This document shows positions 1 to 11,331 of a DNA stretch of 64,000 nt, piece after piece. Every line of letters starts with the position of its first letter. Position 1 is the stretch's first letter. The position numbers were made by a program, and so were the translations under genes. Source of the DNA: Fulvia fulva (taxonomy: Eukaryota > Ascomycota > Dothideomycetes > Mycosphaerellales > Mycosphaerellaceae). Under the pieces are notes generated by a model. It had not been told where the DNA came from. It did not search any database and was given only the letters and a program-made list of their open reading frames with translations. The stretch lies in NCBI RefSeq assembly GCF_020509005.1, contig NC_063020.1, positions 3,348,001 to 3,412,000 on the forward strand, in the 5' to 3' direction.

Positions 1-1260
1 ACGCTGCTTGACTGACTTGACCTTCCTGGCGCGGACGCTGTCGGGCTCACAGGTTGGTGGGATCGGGACGAGTCCGTTTAGTGAAAGTGGGTGTTGGGTA
101 AGCACGAAGCCATTCTCACACTCGGCTTGCAGGAGCTCCTGGCAGTAAGCGTGAGCTGGGCAGGGCTCGCATTGTGGGCGGATCGGCTCCAACCAAGGAG
201 GAATGTCCACTCCACCAATCTCGACGGATGGCGAGCCAACACCACAGTATCCAACCTGGAGCTTTTCTTGCCGCCACAGTCCTGCGACTGCAAGTGACAG
301 CACAGACAACACGGACCCAACACCATACTTGACGCTCGAGCCTGGTCGCTTTGTTCGGCGCCTAGCCGGAACAAGTTCACCAGACTGTTGCGCTTGTACG
401 AGATCGAGTTGCTCCTCTGCTGTAAATTCCTCACTTGGCTCGATCTCTTCCTCTTGTTTGACCTTCGAGACAGGCAGCTCAAAAGTCCTGCGCGTTGGCA
501 CGATCGTGTCGTCAAGCTGCTCCCTCTTGACCGCACTGACTCCCTCTGTCCGTCTTCGTAGTTCACGATTTCGGCGCTCCAGATCTCGCGCTGTTGCTGT
601 GCTGCCGAGGGTGGTCCGTCTGCGATCTGTTTCTGTTGCGCGAAGCTGTGCGCTCGGAGTGTAGCCCATCCCGCCGCCCGACTGGAAAACATTGTCGCTG
701 GAGAAAGGACTGCTGCCATCGGCACGTTCGCGCTTGACGACGGGTGTAACTGCGGCAGGCCTTGGTGTTCGCGACTGTCTCTTCTGCGCCGGCTCCTCTT
801 CAGGTTCCTCCTCGACTGGCTCCACCGTGCGCCTGTGCTTGCTAGAAACGCTGCGCGATGTGCGGGGAGTGATGCCTTCCGGTGGCGCAGTGCTATGCCT
901 AGTAGCTCGATGTGTTGGCTCGACCTCGATCGCCTCTTCTGTTCGCGCTCTGGTGGTACGTCGCGTACTGCGTCCTGTGGCCGGAGTGGGTGGAATGTCC
1001 TCATCTGAATCGCCCTGGCCAGTGCCTCTACGTCCTGTAGTGATGTCTTCGATGCCCATGCTAGTGCGCTTCACGCGGGCGTTTGCATTTCGCAGCTTCC
1101 GCGCCTGAGCAGCGACATTCTCGGTGAACAGCTCGACCAGTTGACTCTTCTTCGCCGATGATGGGTAGTTGACATTATGCGCCACCAGAATTGATCGCAG
1201 TCGCGGTACTGTCAAGGTGTTCGGATCGAAGTCTGGCTCCAGATATGCTTGGTCGTCCAT
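1..1260 (-). CDS. SRC1: Src1/Heh1-type inner nuclear membrane protein, 3' end off the left edge
   Basis: The minus-strand frame from an ATG at 1260 stays open for 420 codons to the window edge. The N-terminus (about residues 10-55, with LTVPRLRSILV and AKKSQLVELF) is a HeH/LEM-like helix-extension-helix domain. A motif SPFSSDNVFQSG follows, typical of fungal Src1 proteins. After a long charged linker rich in K/R/E comes a hydrophobic segment at about residues 303-323. The part beyond it has Cys pairs (CEPCPAHAYC, then CENGF) and reads as the start of the luminal Man1/Src1 C-terminal domain. Family knowledge: these proteins sit in the inner nuclear membrane and tether chromatin, including rDNA and subtelomeres. 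No intron is seen in the visible part. The C-terminal DNA-binding portion lies outside the window. The ATG choice is supported by the fungal-typical start MDDQAYLEPDFDP. Confidence 0.88.
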   Translation of the reverse strand, partial: MDDQAYLEPDFDPNTLTVPRLRSILVAHNVNYPSSAKKSQLVELFTENVAAQARKLRNANARVKRTSMGIEDITTGRRGTGQGDSDEDIPPTPATGRSTRRTTRARTEEAIEVEPTHRATRHSTAPPEGITPRTSRSVSSKHRRTVEPVEEEPEEEPAQKRQSRTPRPAAVTPVVKRERADGSSPFSSDNVFQSGGGMGYTPSAQLRATETDRRRTTLGSTATARDLERRNRELRRRTEGVSAVKREQLDDTIVPTRRTFELPVSKVKQEEEIEPSEEFTAEEQLDLVQAQQSGELVPARRRTKRPGSSVKYGVGSVLSVLSLAVAGLWRQEKLQVGYCGVGSPSVEIGGVDIPPWLEPIRPQCEPCPAHAYCQELLQAECENGFVLTQHPLSLNGLVPIPPTCEPDSVRARKVKSVKQR

Positions 1261-2556
1261 GATGATCTCGTGTGGAGGGTGCGCCGGATCGGTGTAGCAG
1301 TCGCGCGACCTGTATGATGTATCCACAATGTTGTAAACGTTCCGCACAGATGGAGATGGAAGTGGTTGCAGCACGCAAAGACCAAGTGTTTGTTAGAAGT
1401 GAGGAAAGTTCAAGACCCATGTCAACCACCACGGCTGTTGTCATGCGGCTGAAACCGCTAGCTCCAGGCTGCCGTGGTCGCAATGAGGTCATAGCTTCTT
1501 GCTGCCTCAGATTTTCTGCCTTCACTTGAAGGCTTGTTGCACTTTGACCTTCTGTGTGAAAGCCATGCACGTGAAACTATTTTCTGACTGCTCCATCTTC
1601 TCTGTCGTTTATCCATACACTCTTTGAACATCATCTTCGCTGACCATCGTACTGTCGTCCATGCAATGTGCGGACCGCATCTCGTCCATCCCGCCATACC
1701 ACTTCAAAGGCATCTTTCACGAGCACCGTCCTCGTATGCTCACCACTCGTTCATGTCTCAATCTGACCATCGCGTACTGGCTTGTACTGATTTACACAAT
1801 CGATCGAGCCCCCTCGTTCTGCAGCGGCGACAGTGCTGTCCCTCCCACCCAATCGTTGACCTCTTGTAGATCAGGCCAGCTCCTGGATGTTGTCATACAC
1901 GCTGCACCCGTTAGCACACATCAGCCCTCCCGCTGGCAGCTTGGCATGGACGTACTGCCTCGAGCTATGTCTTCAAGTCACTTAGTGAGCACTCCCTCTC
2001 CTCGCTGTTCGGAGGCGAATAGCAGTCCATATGCTCGACCGCGGCGTCGAGTTGCAGCAGTACGCCAGCCTTGACGGCTCTCAACGTTGCCATACTCTTG
2101 TCAAGGCCGAGATGTTCCAGTTGTGTCACCGCCCCTTGCTCTTGGCGACAAAGCCGCAATGATGGTACATCAACCCCGATGTCGTTCAATGGCACTGCGG
2201 CGCAATTAGTCTTGCTTTTCTCTCTCGAGCTGACGTGAGTGCTAGATAATATAGCGCTGAGGAGTGGCTTCGGCCGACGCTCAAGGCCCAGGACATGCAC
2301 AAGACCAAGCGCATCGGGCAAACATCGTGCATGATGCACTCGCAGCTCCAGTGTGGCGTTGCCCCTCATCCAATGATGAGATTGGAGCCTTGCCGAACAG
2401 CTTGCACCGTAGTCAAGGGGTCGTCCTCGAGGCCAAGAGCAGGATCGTGCCCACGAGCGACATTCAACCTGCCTACTAGTCTCAGTCTTGCTCGAGGGAT
2501 TGTTGCCTGGTGCTTGGTGCTTGGTGGTGATGCTTCGGTCGATGCTGTGGAAATGA
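1261..2556. other. intergenic, upstream of SRC1 and downstream of the Zn2Cys6 gene
   Basis: About 1.3 kb with no open frame that resembles a protein. It should hold the SRC1 promoter and the 3' UTR of the transcription-factor gene. A donor-like GTGAGT overlaps the last codons of that gene, so a small extra 3' exon here cannot be excluded. Confidence 0.5.
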
Positions 2557-3991
2557 TTACTCACCAATGACTTTGTCCAACCTCATATCCATCGCTGCAT
2601 CGAATTGTCCTGCCATCTCGCTGCCCGCCGATGACGTCTCCTGCCGTGATCGCTGCCTCTCTGACCAAGCAGCAATATCGTCTATACCGGTATCATATTC
2701 TTGTGCGGGCGGTACCAGCTCATTGAGACGCTTGGTCCAGCCTACCACCCAATTGGCCATTTCTGCTAGTTGAGGATCGCAGATCGAAACGACTGGCACA
2801 AGTTGATCGACCAGCTGATGTCGGAATGGACGTGCCCACCAGAAGTTCTCCATTTCTTCCATGACAACACTGTATACAAGGGCGATGGCGAGTGCGATGG
2901 GCTGTCCCTGTGTCAATAGCTCCATGTACTGTGCCGGTACCATGATCGTCCAAGCGACGATCCGGGAGTGCTCAAGTCGATTGGCTTGGAACAACTCTTG
3001 CAGCAAATCGATCGCTTCAAGGTAGACCTCACAGTGGTTGATTGGATCCTCCGATGTCTCCTCCGGAATACTCGGCCGTACCAGGTCTCCGGCCCTTGCT
3101 CGTGAGCGAAGCATATCGAGATATATTTGTGCTTGGCAGGATGTATCGTTGCTACCACTCCGCATATCCCATATAGGCATCTGGAATGATGTGTTGTAAG
3201 TCTCCGGCGGGAGTAACTGCTGAGACGCTCTGAGGACCAAGGCAGTCCCGCGCCATAGTCGTGCTAGCTGGGTCATGGTCTCTGTCGGTCGAATGGCTCT
3301 CGTACTTTCTGGATCAACACTGCGAAACGCCAATGCTAGCACTCCGAACAGGGCGGAGGCATGAAATACTCCCTGACAGTCTTCCGGCGACAGCGTCTCC
3401 AGCTTGTGACGGTACGTCTCTAGCGCGCGGGCTTGGTAGCGAACGGCATCGGCGACATATTCCGCTGCTTCGGCAGGTCTCTCATACGCAAGATGACAGG
3501 ACGTCAGCGAGAACATAGCATCGAGCAGGTAGCTATGCTGGCACGCAAGCCTTGGCAGCTCCAGTTGGTAGACAGCTGGATCCTGCGTCCGCATAGCAAT
3601 CGTCTTGTAGGTTGAGGTTGCATAATGGTGCATCAATGCCAATTGCTTTAAGTGGAGTTGTGCGCTGGCCTGGTGGTCGTTGATTTGTTCTGAGCCACTC
3701 GCGTCCGGTGACGCGGTTGAGAGAGGGTTCGGGTTCTTATACGAGCATGATTCCTGTCGTCGTCTGCCTGCGAATCAAGTCAGTGCCAGTACATGTACGA
3801 GCCTTTTACGAAGAGGATCATATACTCACAGTTCCCACATTGCGGTCGAATCTCATCGCACTGCATATGCTAGTCAGTATCTTCCCATCTTCATTTGCTG
3901 GAACCCGACCAACCTTCACTCTTCGTGCTTTGCATTGAGAACAGCCCAGCCTGCTCTTGATGTGTGACTTTCTCTCCCTGTTCTCTGGCAT
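2557..3991 (-). CDS. Zn(II)2Cys6 fungal transcription factor
   Basis: Model: exons 3991-3914, 3860-3830 and 3767-2557, with introns of 53 and 62 nt, giving 439 aa. Splicing restores a complete zinc cluster with cysteines at 17, 20, 27, 34, 37 and 44, preceded by basic residues (HIKSRLGC) and containing KARRVKCDEIRPQC. The spacing C-x2-C-x6-C-x6-C-x2-C-x6-C is canonical for Gal4-type DNA-binding domains. The remaining roughly 390 residues are helical and resemble the fungal-specific regulatory domain of the sterol-uptake (UPC2-like) group: LACQHSYLLDAMFSLTSCHLA and later ALALVYSVVMEEMENFWW-like stretches. Such proteins bind DNA in the nucleus, but the target genes cannot be told from sequence. 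The start is the ATG in GCCATCATGCC context just before the zinc cluster. An additional 3' exon is possible because GTGAGT overlaps the codons before the stop. Confidence 0.88.
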
Positions 3992-5015
3992 GATGGCAAA
4001 CTACCACAGTCCTCCTGGCATGCTCACGGAAGAAAGTCTTCGATACCGCACAAGGTCATCTGAACCACGATTTCTGCCGCTCCCATGATCTTGAAAGGAA
4101 AAGAAGATTGTGCAGAAGGAGGATATGCCAGCTAGCCAACAAGCATCTCCACCACGACCGCAGCAAAGCAGACAATCTGCGGCCTCCGCATCAGCCCTGG
4201 TCGGTGCAAGACTAGTGGTGACTCGTCAGAAAGCGCAAACATAGCGGACCTAAGGACTTCGCTCACAAATGCAAGCGACCACTGTTGTGTATAGAGTTGT
4301 GGCTCACGGATCCATCCTCTGCCGGGGTCCCAGTCAGGCGGCAAGGGCAAGCCGAGGCGATAACCTGGTTAGCGGGAAAGCACCGCCAGCATCATTGTCG
4401 TTCCTGCGTTTTATTTGTATGGCCTACATGTACATGCGGCAGTAGTGACGGTAAGTGAATGTTGACAACAGTGATAGAGACGCCACACAAGCCACGCACG
4501 AGGTAGACGAAGCCGTGCGACTGTCTACGCAATGGCTTCAAGCAGAAGCGTTCGCACAACGCTGCTGCACTACTACTGAAGCTGTGCAACGATAGCCGAG
4601 AGGTTTTGGACAGATCAAACGGCTATTAAAACGGCTAGCTAGTCAAGTTGAGTGTTGCTGACAGACCACGATGATAAGCTTCTATTGAAGATGTATCGCA
4701 AGCGACGCAAGGCTAGAGGGAGCTGTCACCGGTCTGCAGCTTCATGCGGCTTTGGGGGCGGTTCGTATGTCGTGTGTGTCGCACTGCTTGTTTGGTGAGG
4801 ACTGTGGTATTGGCTGGTTCTGTGACCACATCTTTTGCCAAAGAGGCTCTTCTTCGAAGGCTCGCACCGCTCGGCTGAAATCCTTTAGCAAACGTCACTT
4901 TAACCAGCGAATCTGGGCACACAGCTGACAAGCCTGCATAACAGAAAGCTAGTTCTAGTCTTGCACTTTAATGGTCTCGATTCTATAGGTGTATCAGACG
5001 CTCAACTCACTCACC
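3992..5015. other. divergent intergenic region
   Basis: About 1 kb between the Zn2Cys6 gene (leftward) and the RING/ankyrin gene (rightward). No coding signal is seen. It presumably carries both promoters. Confidence 0.5.
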
Positions 5016-5822
5016 ATGTCATTCACCTGCGCAAAATGCTCCAAGCCGCTCGAAGTGGAGATTGAGCTAGACGACGAAGACTACGACCAGCAACAAGATG
5101 GCGAAGACGTGCAGATGGGTGGCGGGCCATCATCTCAGACAGTTCCCGACGACGTGCACCTGTCATGCGGCGATCACTTCCACTGGGAATGCCTTCTAGA
5201 AGCATACGAGCTAGACAAGTGTCCGACATGCGCACGCGGCATTACTTCAAGTCCAGCCGCAGGATCGGCGTCTGCAGCGGCTGCCAACCCACGGATCCTG
5301 GTTGACATGAACAATGAAGGCGGCCTACAGCACCAAATCGACATTTTCCCACTACTGCAAGAAGAGGCCTACTTGCGCGCTTACCCCGAGGAGAGGAAAT
5401 GCCGCGCATTTCTGGAATTCTGCAGAGAAGGCGACCACCGCGCGATTGCTGAACTGCTCAAGACGTGCTCAGAGGGTGCCGAGGAGGATGACGATGAACC
5501 GGACAAGTCCGCAGACGAAGTGCTCCGCTATCAGGACTCTATAGGCGACATGCAATCAGGTCTCCATGCCGCAGTAGCGAATGGTCATCGAGAAGTTGCT
5601 TGGCTTTTACTACTTCTGGCCAGCGAGTACCCCGAGAAGGAGTTTCCTGCGCTTGTTTTCCAGGAGGCAGCGACTTTGGGAGTCATGCGCGAGGAGCAGG
5701 ACGGCAAGGTTGACATTCGCAGTCTGCGTGATGGGCAAGGCAGAACTGCAGAGGACGTCGCGCGAGAAGCTGGAGTGGTATGGAACGGTTGGATCGGAAA
5801 CGGGCGGCTTTCGATGCCTTGA
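5016..5822 (+). CDS. RING-like zinc finger and ankyrin-like protein
   Basis: Intronless, 268 aa from the ATG at 5016; an in-frame GTG at 4989 is not a credible start. Potential zinc ligands are C5, C8, C51, H54/H56, C59, C69 and C72, an RING-H2-like order interrupted by a long acidic loop (residues 15-32 are mostly D/E/Q). After an Ala/Ser linker comes an alpha-helical half (about residues 125-240) with ankyrin-like phrases such as CREGDHRAIAELL and SGLHAAVANGHREVAWLLL. The combination suggests a ubiquitin-ligase-type adaptor, but this is inference: the acidic insert makes it an atypical RING. Proteins of this layout are common hypothetical proteins in Dothideomycetes. Confidence 0.75.
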   Translation: MSFTCAKCSKPLEVEIELDDEDYDQQQDGEDVQMGGGPSSQTVPDDVHLSCGDHFHWECLLEAYELDKCPTCARGITSSPAAGSASAAAANPRILVDMNNEGGLQHQIDIFPLLQEEAYLRAYPEERKCRAFLEFCREGDHRAIAELLKTCSEGAEEDDDEPDKSADEVLRYQDSIGDMQSGLHAAVANGHREVAWLLLLLASEYPEKEFPALVFQEAATLGVMREEQDGKVDIRSLRDGQGRTAEDVAREAGVVWNGWIGNGRLSMP

Positions 5823-6542
5823 AATGATCACAAGGCGGTTCAAGAAGCTTTGCTGACAGCAGCCATACGTTTCGGGCCGGGAGATGGCGTTGCAGATCAC
5901 AACACTGTACCGAGGTGTCTCGTTCATTTACACGTGCTTGCACAGTTATGCAAGCACCTTGCTCAGATACAGATTTTTTGCATGGCCGCGTGCTGCAGCA
6001 CTAGATGCGCCTCCTTTATACCACTTCGGCCGTAATGTCTGGCCATGGAGTTCGAGGCCCGAGATGAGGATGCTTGAAGTACACATCTTATTAGTGATCC
6101 AGCACCTTCATCCAAGTCGAGTCCTTTATCAGCGCGACTGCGCCGTCCAGGCTAATGTTGGTGGGGTTTGCGGTGGCCATTTGTACAGCCAAGCTCCCAG
6201 TCGCGGCGGGTGTCAAGCAAGAACATCAATATGGCCGGCGGGCAGTTCGTGCAGGGTCAGCCCTTCGTCGTTCGTTTGTTGAGATGAGCGATTGCACTCA
6301 TCCAGCCAAGCTGTCCTCTTTGGGAGTGCGTTTCAGGCAAGGTGTATTCACGATCCAGTCAGCGTTGCTTAGCGTTGACTTGCCTAATCCAGTCAATATA
6401 CCACTCGTACATATCTCAACAATTATGACCACGAAGCCCGATGATCTGCTTCCTGAGGAACCATGACTCGAGCGCAGGGTAGTCTCAAAGAGGTATGTTG
6501 TTCATTTCACGCGGAAGTCTGCCTCGTCAGCAGAGACGCGCG
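5823..6542. other. convergent intergenic region
   Basis: 720 bp between the stop codons of two convergent genes. I see no gene, repeat or RNA in it. Confidence 0.5.
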
Positions 6543-9500
6543 TTATTGTTTGATGTTCGTCTTGCCGCCAGACTCCGCTCTAGGTCTCACAATGCGATGT
6601 CGACTCAGCAATTGTGATATCATGAAGTGGCTGACATCTTCATCGCTCCAGTACGAAAGGTGACTCGCGATGGCGGCGATCAGGTTGATGTCGAAGGCGC
6701 CTTCCTGAATTGCATAGTCGACACGGCCGTTGCTGTTCAACATTCGCACCTTCTCTTCTTCCTTCCTGAGCATCTTCCCACGCTTCTCAGCTTCAAGCCA
6801 CTCTTCTGTGCCTCTGACAGTCCCACCAAGATCTCGAGTCTCCGCATCGCTCTGGAAAGACTGTCTCCTCTTCTCAAAATCACCAGAAAGAGTCTCGATT
6901 TCATTATCAATGAGGGTCGGTGGGTGCAGTCTCTTCTCGCTTGCGACTTGAGCATCGGCGGCCATGTTGGTCCTCTTCTCTTCGCCAACTTTGGCGATCT
7001 CCGTACCTTCTGCTGGTAGCGGTGCGACTGCACCGGCGACTCCGCCTGCAACACTGGTACCAGCGGCGGAAGAGGCTCCACCTAAAGATAAGGGTGCTGT
7101 GCTCCTGCTGGCGCCACCGCCTCCTGGAAGCCTCGAGGGCTCATTGGCATATCCCAAGCCGCGGGTGAGTAGGCTTGATGCTACGCTCGACCACATGCTG
7201 CTAACACTCTGGCCGACACGTGCACCGATTCCGGTAAAACCCTGCCCGACAGGCGCGCCAAATATGCCGCGCTTAGTGTAGGGAAGCGGCTGCGGCTTTA
7301 GTGTGGCCATTGAAGATGAGATTAACGGCTCGACTCGATACGATATCGGGTCCGTAGGATGGAAGATGTTGAATATCTGAGCGCATTTTGGCCGCGAGAC
7401 TGGATTCTCGCCTTGGACATGGACAGGATGTAGATCCTTCTGCTTTCTCGTAGAAGGTGTTCCTAGCATAGGATCGTCCATGCTGCCTACAGAGCTCCCA
7501 GCACGGGCGCGGCTTTCAGGTGTGGCTCTCGCTGCAATGGTGCGACCTAGAGACAAAACAGGGTCAGCTATACTCGAAAGGACACAGTGGCTCAGACTAC
7601 GGCTGGAGCGGAGGAGCGAGGCGCGTCGTGCACCGCATGTCTCGAACACTCCACCAAAATCTGAGCCACTGCTTGATGACTGGGAAGCTCCATGTACACA
7701 CCACCCAACATTTGGAAAAGCCCGATAGGTGAGCCAAGAGCATAGAAATCCTCGACAGGGAAGTCAAGGTTCATAGATTGACCTGATCGTCGGATCTTCG
7801 CTGGCTGATCCTGCCGACACAATATGTCAAACATTATTGCAGACCCCAGGGAGTGTCCAATGAAGCTGATCTTTCCATTGAAATTTGGATTCCGGTCCAT
7901 GAAGAGGTGATATATCCTGTTGATCTCTCGCAGCACGATACCCGAGATGTGGTCCTTGTATGCTGGCGAGTCATACAAGAGGATATCTAGCGCAAGGTCG
8001 GTGATCAGATTGCGAACCGCAGGCACACCTATCGAACAGCGTTAGTGATACTGGTCAAACATGCGTTGTTGCCATAGCAGCAGCGCGAGTCTCGAGAGCA
8101 GCGCGTCGTGCAGCGCAACCTTCGATTCACGTCTTGCCGTCCGAGCCACAGTTCAACTTTCTTGCCTATCCTTCGACGTACCTTCGACAGTGATGTCTTC
8201 AAGACTTGGATAGTCTTCGTCGTCAACATCAGTATCCCCCAGATCGTGTTCTCTGCGATTGTGCCGCAAACTCTGTTTGGGAAAGTCCAGTAGATGTCGC
8301 CAGCAAATCGGGAGGACCTGAACGCGGCTATTCACTGCTTCGGAGTCGTCCAGCTCAGCGTTGAGGGCACGTAGATCCGGCGAGTCGGCATATACAGCCT
8401 TTAGTGTTTTTCGAAGTGTGTTGACGTCGTGTACAAAATTAACACTTTCCAAGCGTAATCCAAGCCGCTGACCGATGCCATGTGTAACCAACATGAGGTG
8501 CTCGATGTCACGGCCTTGGTCATCTTCCTCTGTATCTCGATAGTCGTCCTCGATCTCCCGCTCGTCTGTAACACAGTGTTTTTAGCAATAGCTCCAGCAG
8601 CCTGGGGATTAATGCAGCACGTCGCGCTGCGAGTCAGATGGTACGCATCTCAAAACACACCACAGCGACTGAGCTGCTCAGTGCTTGTTGAAGCTTAAGT
8701 CAACGTACCTCGTTTTCGAACTTCTTCGTCTTGCTGCTCCTTGTCTTCATTCGTGCCGCTTTCTAACAGCGAGGACATCTGGCGCTTCAGAGTTTCCCGC
8801 TTGGTCTCTGATAGACTTGGCCGCTCGGCTTTGCTTTCGTCGAGATCCTCTCCCTGTTCTTCGGCTGGCTTTTCAGCAGTGCTCTTGCTTTCCGGTCCCT
8901 TATCCTCTGCCTTTTTGGTGGGGAGGGCAAACCCTCGAGTCAGCTTCGTTCCTGCGAAGTGCCCGCCCCCGGCAAAACGGGAGTAGAGCGGCCCGCTGAG
9001 TCTCGACAAGAAGTCGTCGGTCATCAGCCACGCGGTCGTCGCATCCTGGTAGGTAACGACTGAGCTCATATGCGCACCAAACAAGCGATACGTGTTCTCG
9101 GGCTGACTTTGAGAGGTTACCTCACCCTGAGGCGCCTGCGTCTGCTGCTGCGCCTGTTTCTCAGCAGCCTTCCTTAGGTCAGCACTTGATTGCTTTGCGG
9201 AGACAGTTTGTGGTGCAGGTGGGTTCTCATCCTGCCCCGGTGCCCAGGATGCTGGCCGAGCGCGTGGCTGTGAAGCAGAACGTGCTTTGGCTTGTGCTGC
9301 TTGAGCAGTTGGCAGCCGCCAAGCCTTCACCTTCAAGTACCCTTCTTCAAGCTGTGCCGCTAAGCTCTCATCGCAGGGCCTTTGGACGCTGCCGTCCTGA
9401 TAGAACCATATGCCACGTCGAACATCATAGACAGGACCGAGCCAATATGCTGGGGCAAGTTCGCGATTCTCGACGTTTACGTCGAACAGATAGTCCTCGT

Positions 9501-10469
9501 TCACAGGGACTTTAGGTTGTGGCTGATGTCGCGCATCGCTACCTTTACCCCCATGATTCGTCTGTTGGCCGTGCCCACGCTGCTGTTCGAGCTTCGACTT
9601 TTCTTCGACATCCTCACTTTCCAACAGCTTTTGGAAGGCAGCTTCGATCGCCTTGGAGTCTCGTGTGGAAAATGCGACGTACTTCTTTGGTATGCCAGCC
9701 GGCTTCTCTTCTTTGGTCTCACCTGCAGAGCGTCAGTCAATATGTGCGCAGCCTTGCTGACCCAATGGCATTGCTAGTCGACACGCAGTGATATGTAAAC
9801 CTGCGCTCCCAAACGTGTGTGTCGAGTCTTGCATGGTCCGCTAAGCCACTCGATCGTGTCTCACACTACTGTAGACTCACCTGCTGGATTTGGCCGCCTC
9901 TTTGGAACATCAACAGCATGAAACCACTGCGGCCGTAGGCGCGGGCAGTCCTTTGGGTAATGCCGCAAACTTAGCCTATGCTTGCGGCTTATGGTATGAT
10001 CCGCTCCTTTTTGCTCTTGGAATGGTGCTACAGGAGGCTCTCCATCTTTCCCTTTGCTCACTGGTATGCTAGGACTCCTGCTCCACGGATTCAATTTGCT
10101 CATGTAAGACCTATGATCGTCGATTGGGCCTGCCATTCTGCTCTTCTCTTGCCATTTGTCGGATTCGTACTTGCTCAGCCGGACCGCCTACAACGGGCAG
10201 TGTCAGCGACATCCTCCAAAGACTCCAGGGCCAGTCCAGAGCTTAGCACCACCAATTGTCTTATTGCTCTCCGCCTCGCTGTTCTTGCCATGCTGCTGAA
10301 GTCGTCCTCTCGATCTTATGATTGCTTACCGGCCTGATAGTAGCTTGTTCGCCTTCTGCTGCAAGCCACGGGAACGTCCTTTTGATGTACTGCGTCCACG
10401 ACGATATCCGCGTAGGTCGTGCCAACGTGACTACTCTTGCTCCAACAAGAAGTCGGGCTTCTTGTCGAT
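6543..10469 (-). CDS. DDHD-domain phospholipase A1-like lipase
   Basis: Exons (leftward): 10469-10330, 10187-9881, 9722-8709, 8565-8182, 8028-7702 and 7546-6543, encoding about 1,060 residues. The true first exon with the ATG lies upstream and I could not resolve it; an in-frame TGA TAA blocks the frame just upstream of an acceptor at 10470. Segments in order: PWLAAEGEQATIRP and the KWQEKSRMAG region; a WWE-like part (APAYWLGPVYDVRRGIWFY); the lipase start LMLVTHGIGQRLG; the nucleophile elbow GHSLG; ALGSPIGLF; then the C-terminal DDHD domain with FHPTDPISYRVEPL and SYWSDEDVSHFM. Family knowledge: intracellular phospholipases A1 acting on phosphatidic acid and related lipids at ER/Golgi or mitochondrial membranes. 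All five introns are 142-158 nt, against 47-62 nt for most introns in this window (see findings). Four of the five are phase 1. Confidence 0.87.
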
Positions 10470-10869
10470 CTGCTTATCAGAACTTGGTGTCGCTTCGTGC
10501 TATGGTCGATCTCGAGCTATGTCGTTGGTTTCGAAGGTGGGGATGAGATTGTAAGAGCTTGAGTGAAAGCTGTTGTGAAGAAGGAAAGGAAGTGCGATGT
10601 ATCAAAGCATGTGAAAGGTGCACATGAATAGTTATCACGCGTTGTAGAGCTGCTCTCGGAACGTCATCCGTGCAGGGATTCAAGCTTTCGTTCCTGGCGC
10701 CGTTCAAATTTCTGCCACTTCACCCGGCACTTCCTTTCTGCTCCTCTTCTCTTCTACCACAGGTATGTCATGCCAAAGATTTATCACAATGCTGTCTCAA
10801 GGCGTCCATGCGGTACCAGACAGTGATTTGGTAAGGCGTGTATACTGACAGGCCATATAGACCTCCATC
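10470..10869. other. divergent intergenic region with probable 5' UTR intron
   Basis: Holds the unresolved first exon of the leftward DDHD gene and the leader of the rightward thioesterase. On the plus strand, CAG followed by GTATGT at 10763 and an acceptor ATATAG ending at 10860 could form a 98-nt intron in the thioesterase 5' UTR. Confidence 0.4.
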
Positions 10870-11331
10870 ATGTCCAAGACACAAGAGCACCAACACATCG
10901 AACATCTCGTAGAGACAAAACTCCCAACCAGCCCAATCTACAAATTCCTCCTCACACCAGTCAACATCACCAGCGCGACGAAAGGTCATGTGGTAGCACG
11001 TCTTCCGCTCAGCGAAGACCATCTTAACAGCCAGCAGAGTCTGCATGGCTCGGTCACCGCTACAATTGTAGACTGGATGGGTGGCATGGCTATTTCCTCG
11101 TACGACCTCCGCGCAGGCAGTGGTGTCAGCATAGACATCCATGTCACATACCAATCTGGCGCCAAAGCCGGCGAAGAGATCGAGATTGAAGGCATCGCCG
11201 AACGTGTCGGTGGTTCGCTTGCCTTCACGAAGATCAACATCTTCAAGGTTGAGGATGGAAAGAGAGGCAAGGTGGTGGCGACTGGCACGCACACCAAATT
11301 CGTGAAGGGCTCAGAGCCAAAGAAGGTTTAA
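10870..11331 (+). CDS. hotdog-fold acyl-CoA thioesterase (ACOT13/4HBT-like)
   Basis: 153 aa, a single exon. The hotdog signature is clear: LHGSVTATIVDWMGGMA followed by beta-strands SIDIHVTYQSGAKAGEEIEIE and KVVATGTHTKF. In this family the HG-(x)n-D/E pattern forms the active site of small thioesterases, which hydrolyse acyl-CoA to free fatty acid and CoA, usually in mitochondria or cytosol. Its length fits the ACOT13 type. No targeting signal is obvious and the substrate is unknown. It faces away from the DDHD lipase gene, so the two could share a promoter, but a functional link is only speculation. Confidence 0.85.
   Translation: MSKTQEHQHIEHLVETKLPTSPIYKFLLTPVNITSATKGHVVARLPLSEDHLNSQQSLHGSVTATIVDWMGGMAISSYDLRAGSGVSIDIHVTYQSGAKAGEEIEIEGIAERVGGSLAFTKINIFKVEDGKRGKVVATGTHTKFVKGSEPKKV

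Noticed and set aside
78..1004. Long minus-strand open frame over the SRC1 gene
   Set aside because: It is in another frame of the same strand. The 1-1260 frame has clear HeH and Man1/Src1 homology, while this one is Ser/Arg-rich without any known motif.
1965..2567. 200-codon minus-strand frame downstream of the Zn2Cys6 gene
   Set aside because: Its composition is irregular and it has no recognisable motif. It overlaps the 3' end of the factor in a different frame and begins at the stop region.
10477..10707. Minus-strand frame as first exon of the DDHD gene
   Set aside because: It starts from TTG, ends in stops immediately before the acceptor at 10470, and shows no similarity to known N-termini. 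The true first exon remains unresolved.
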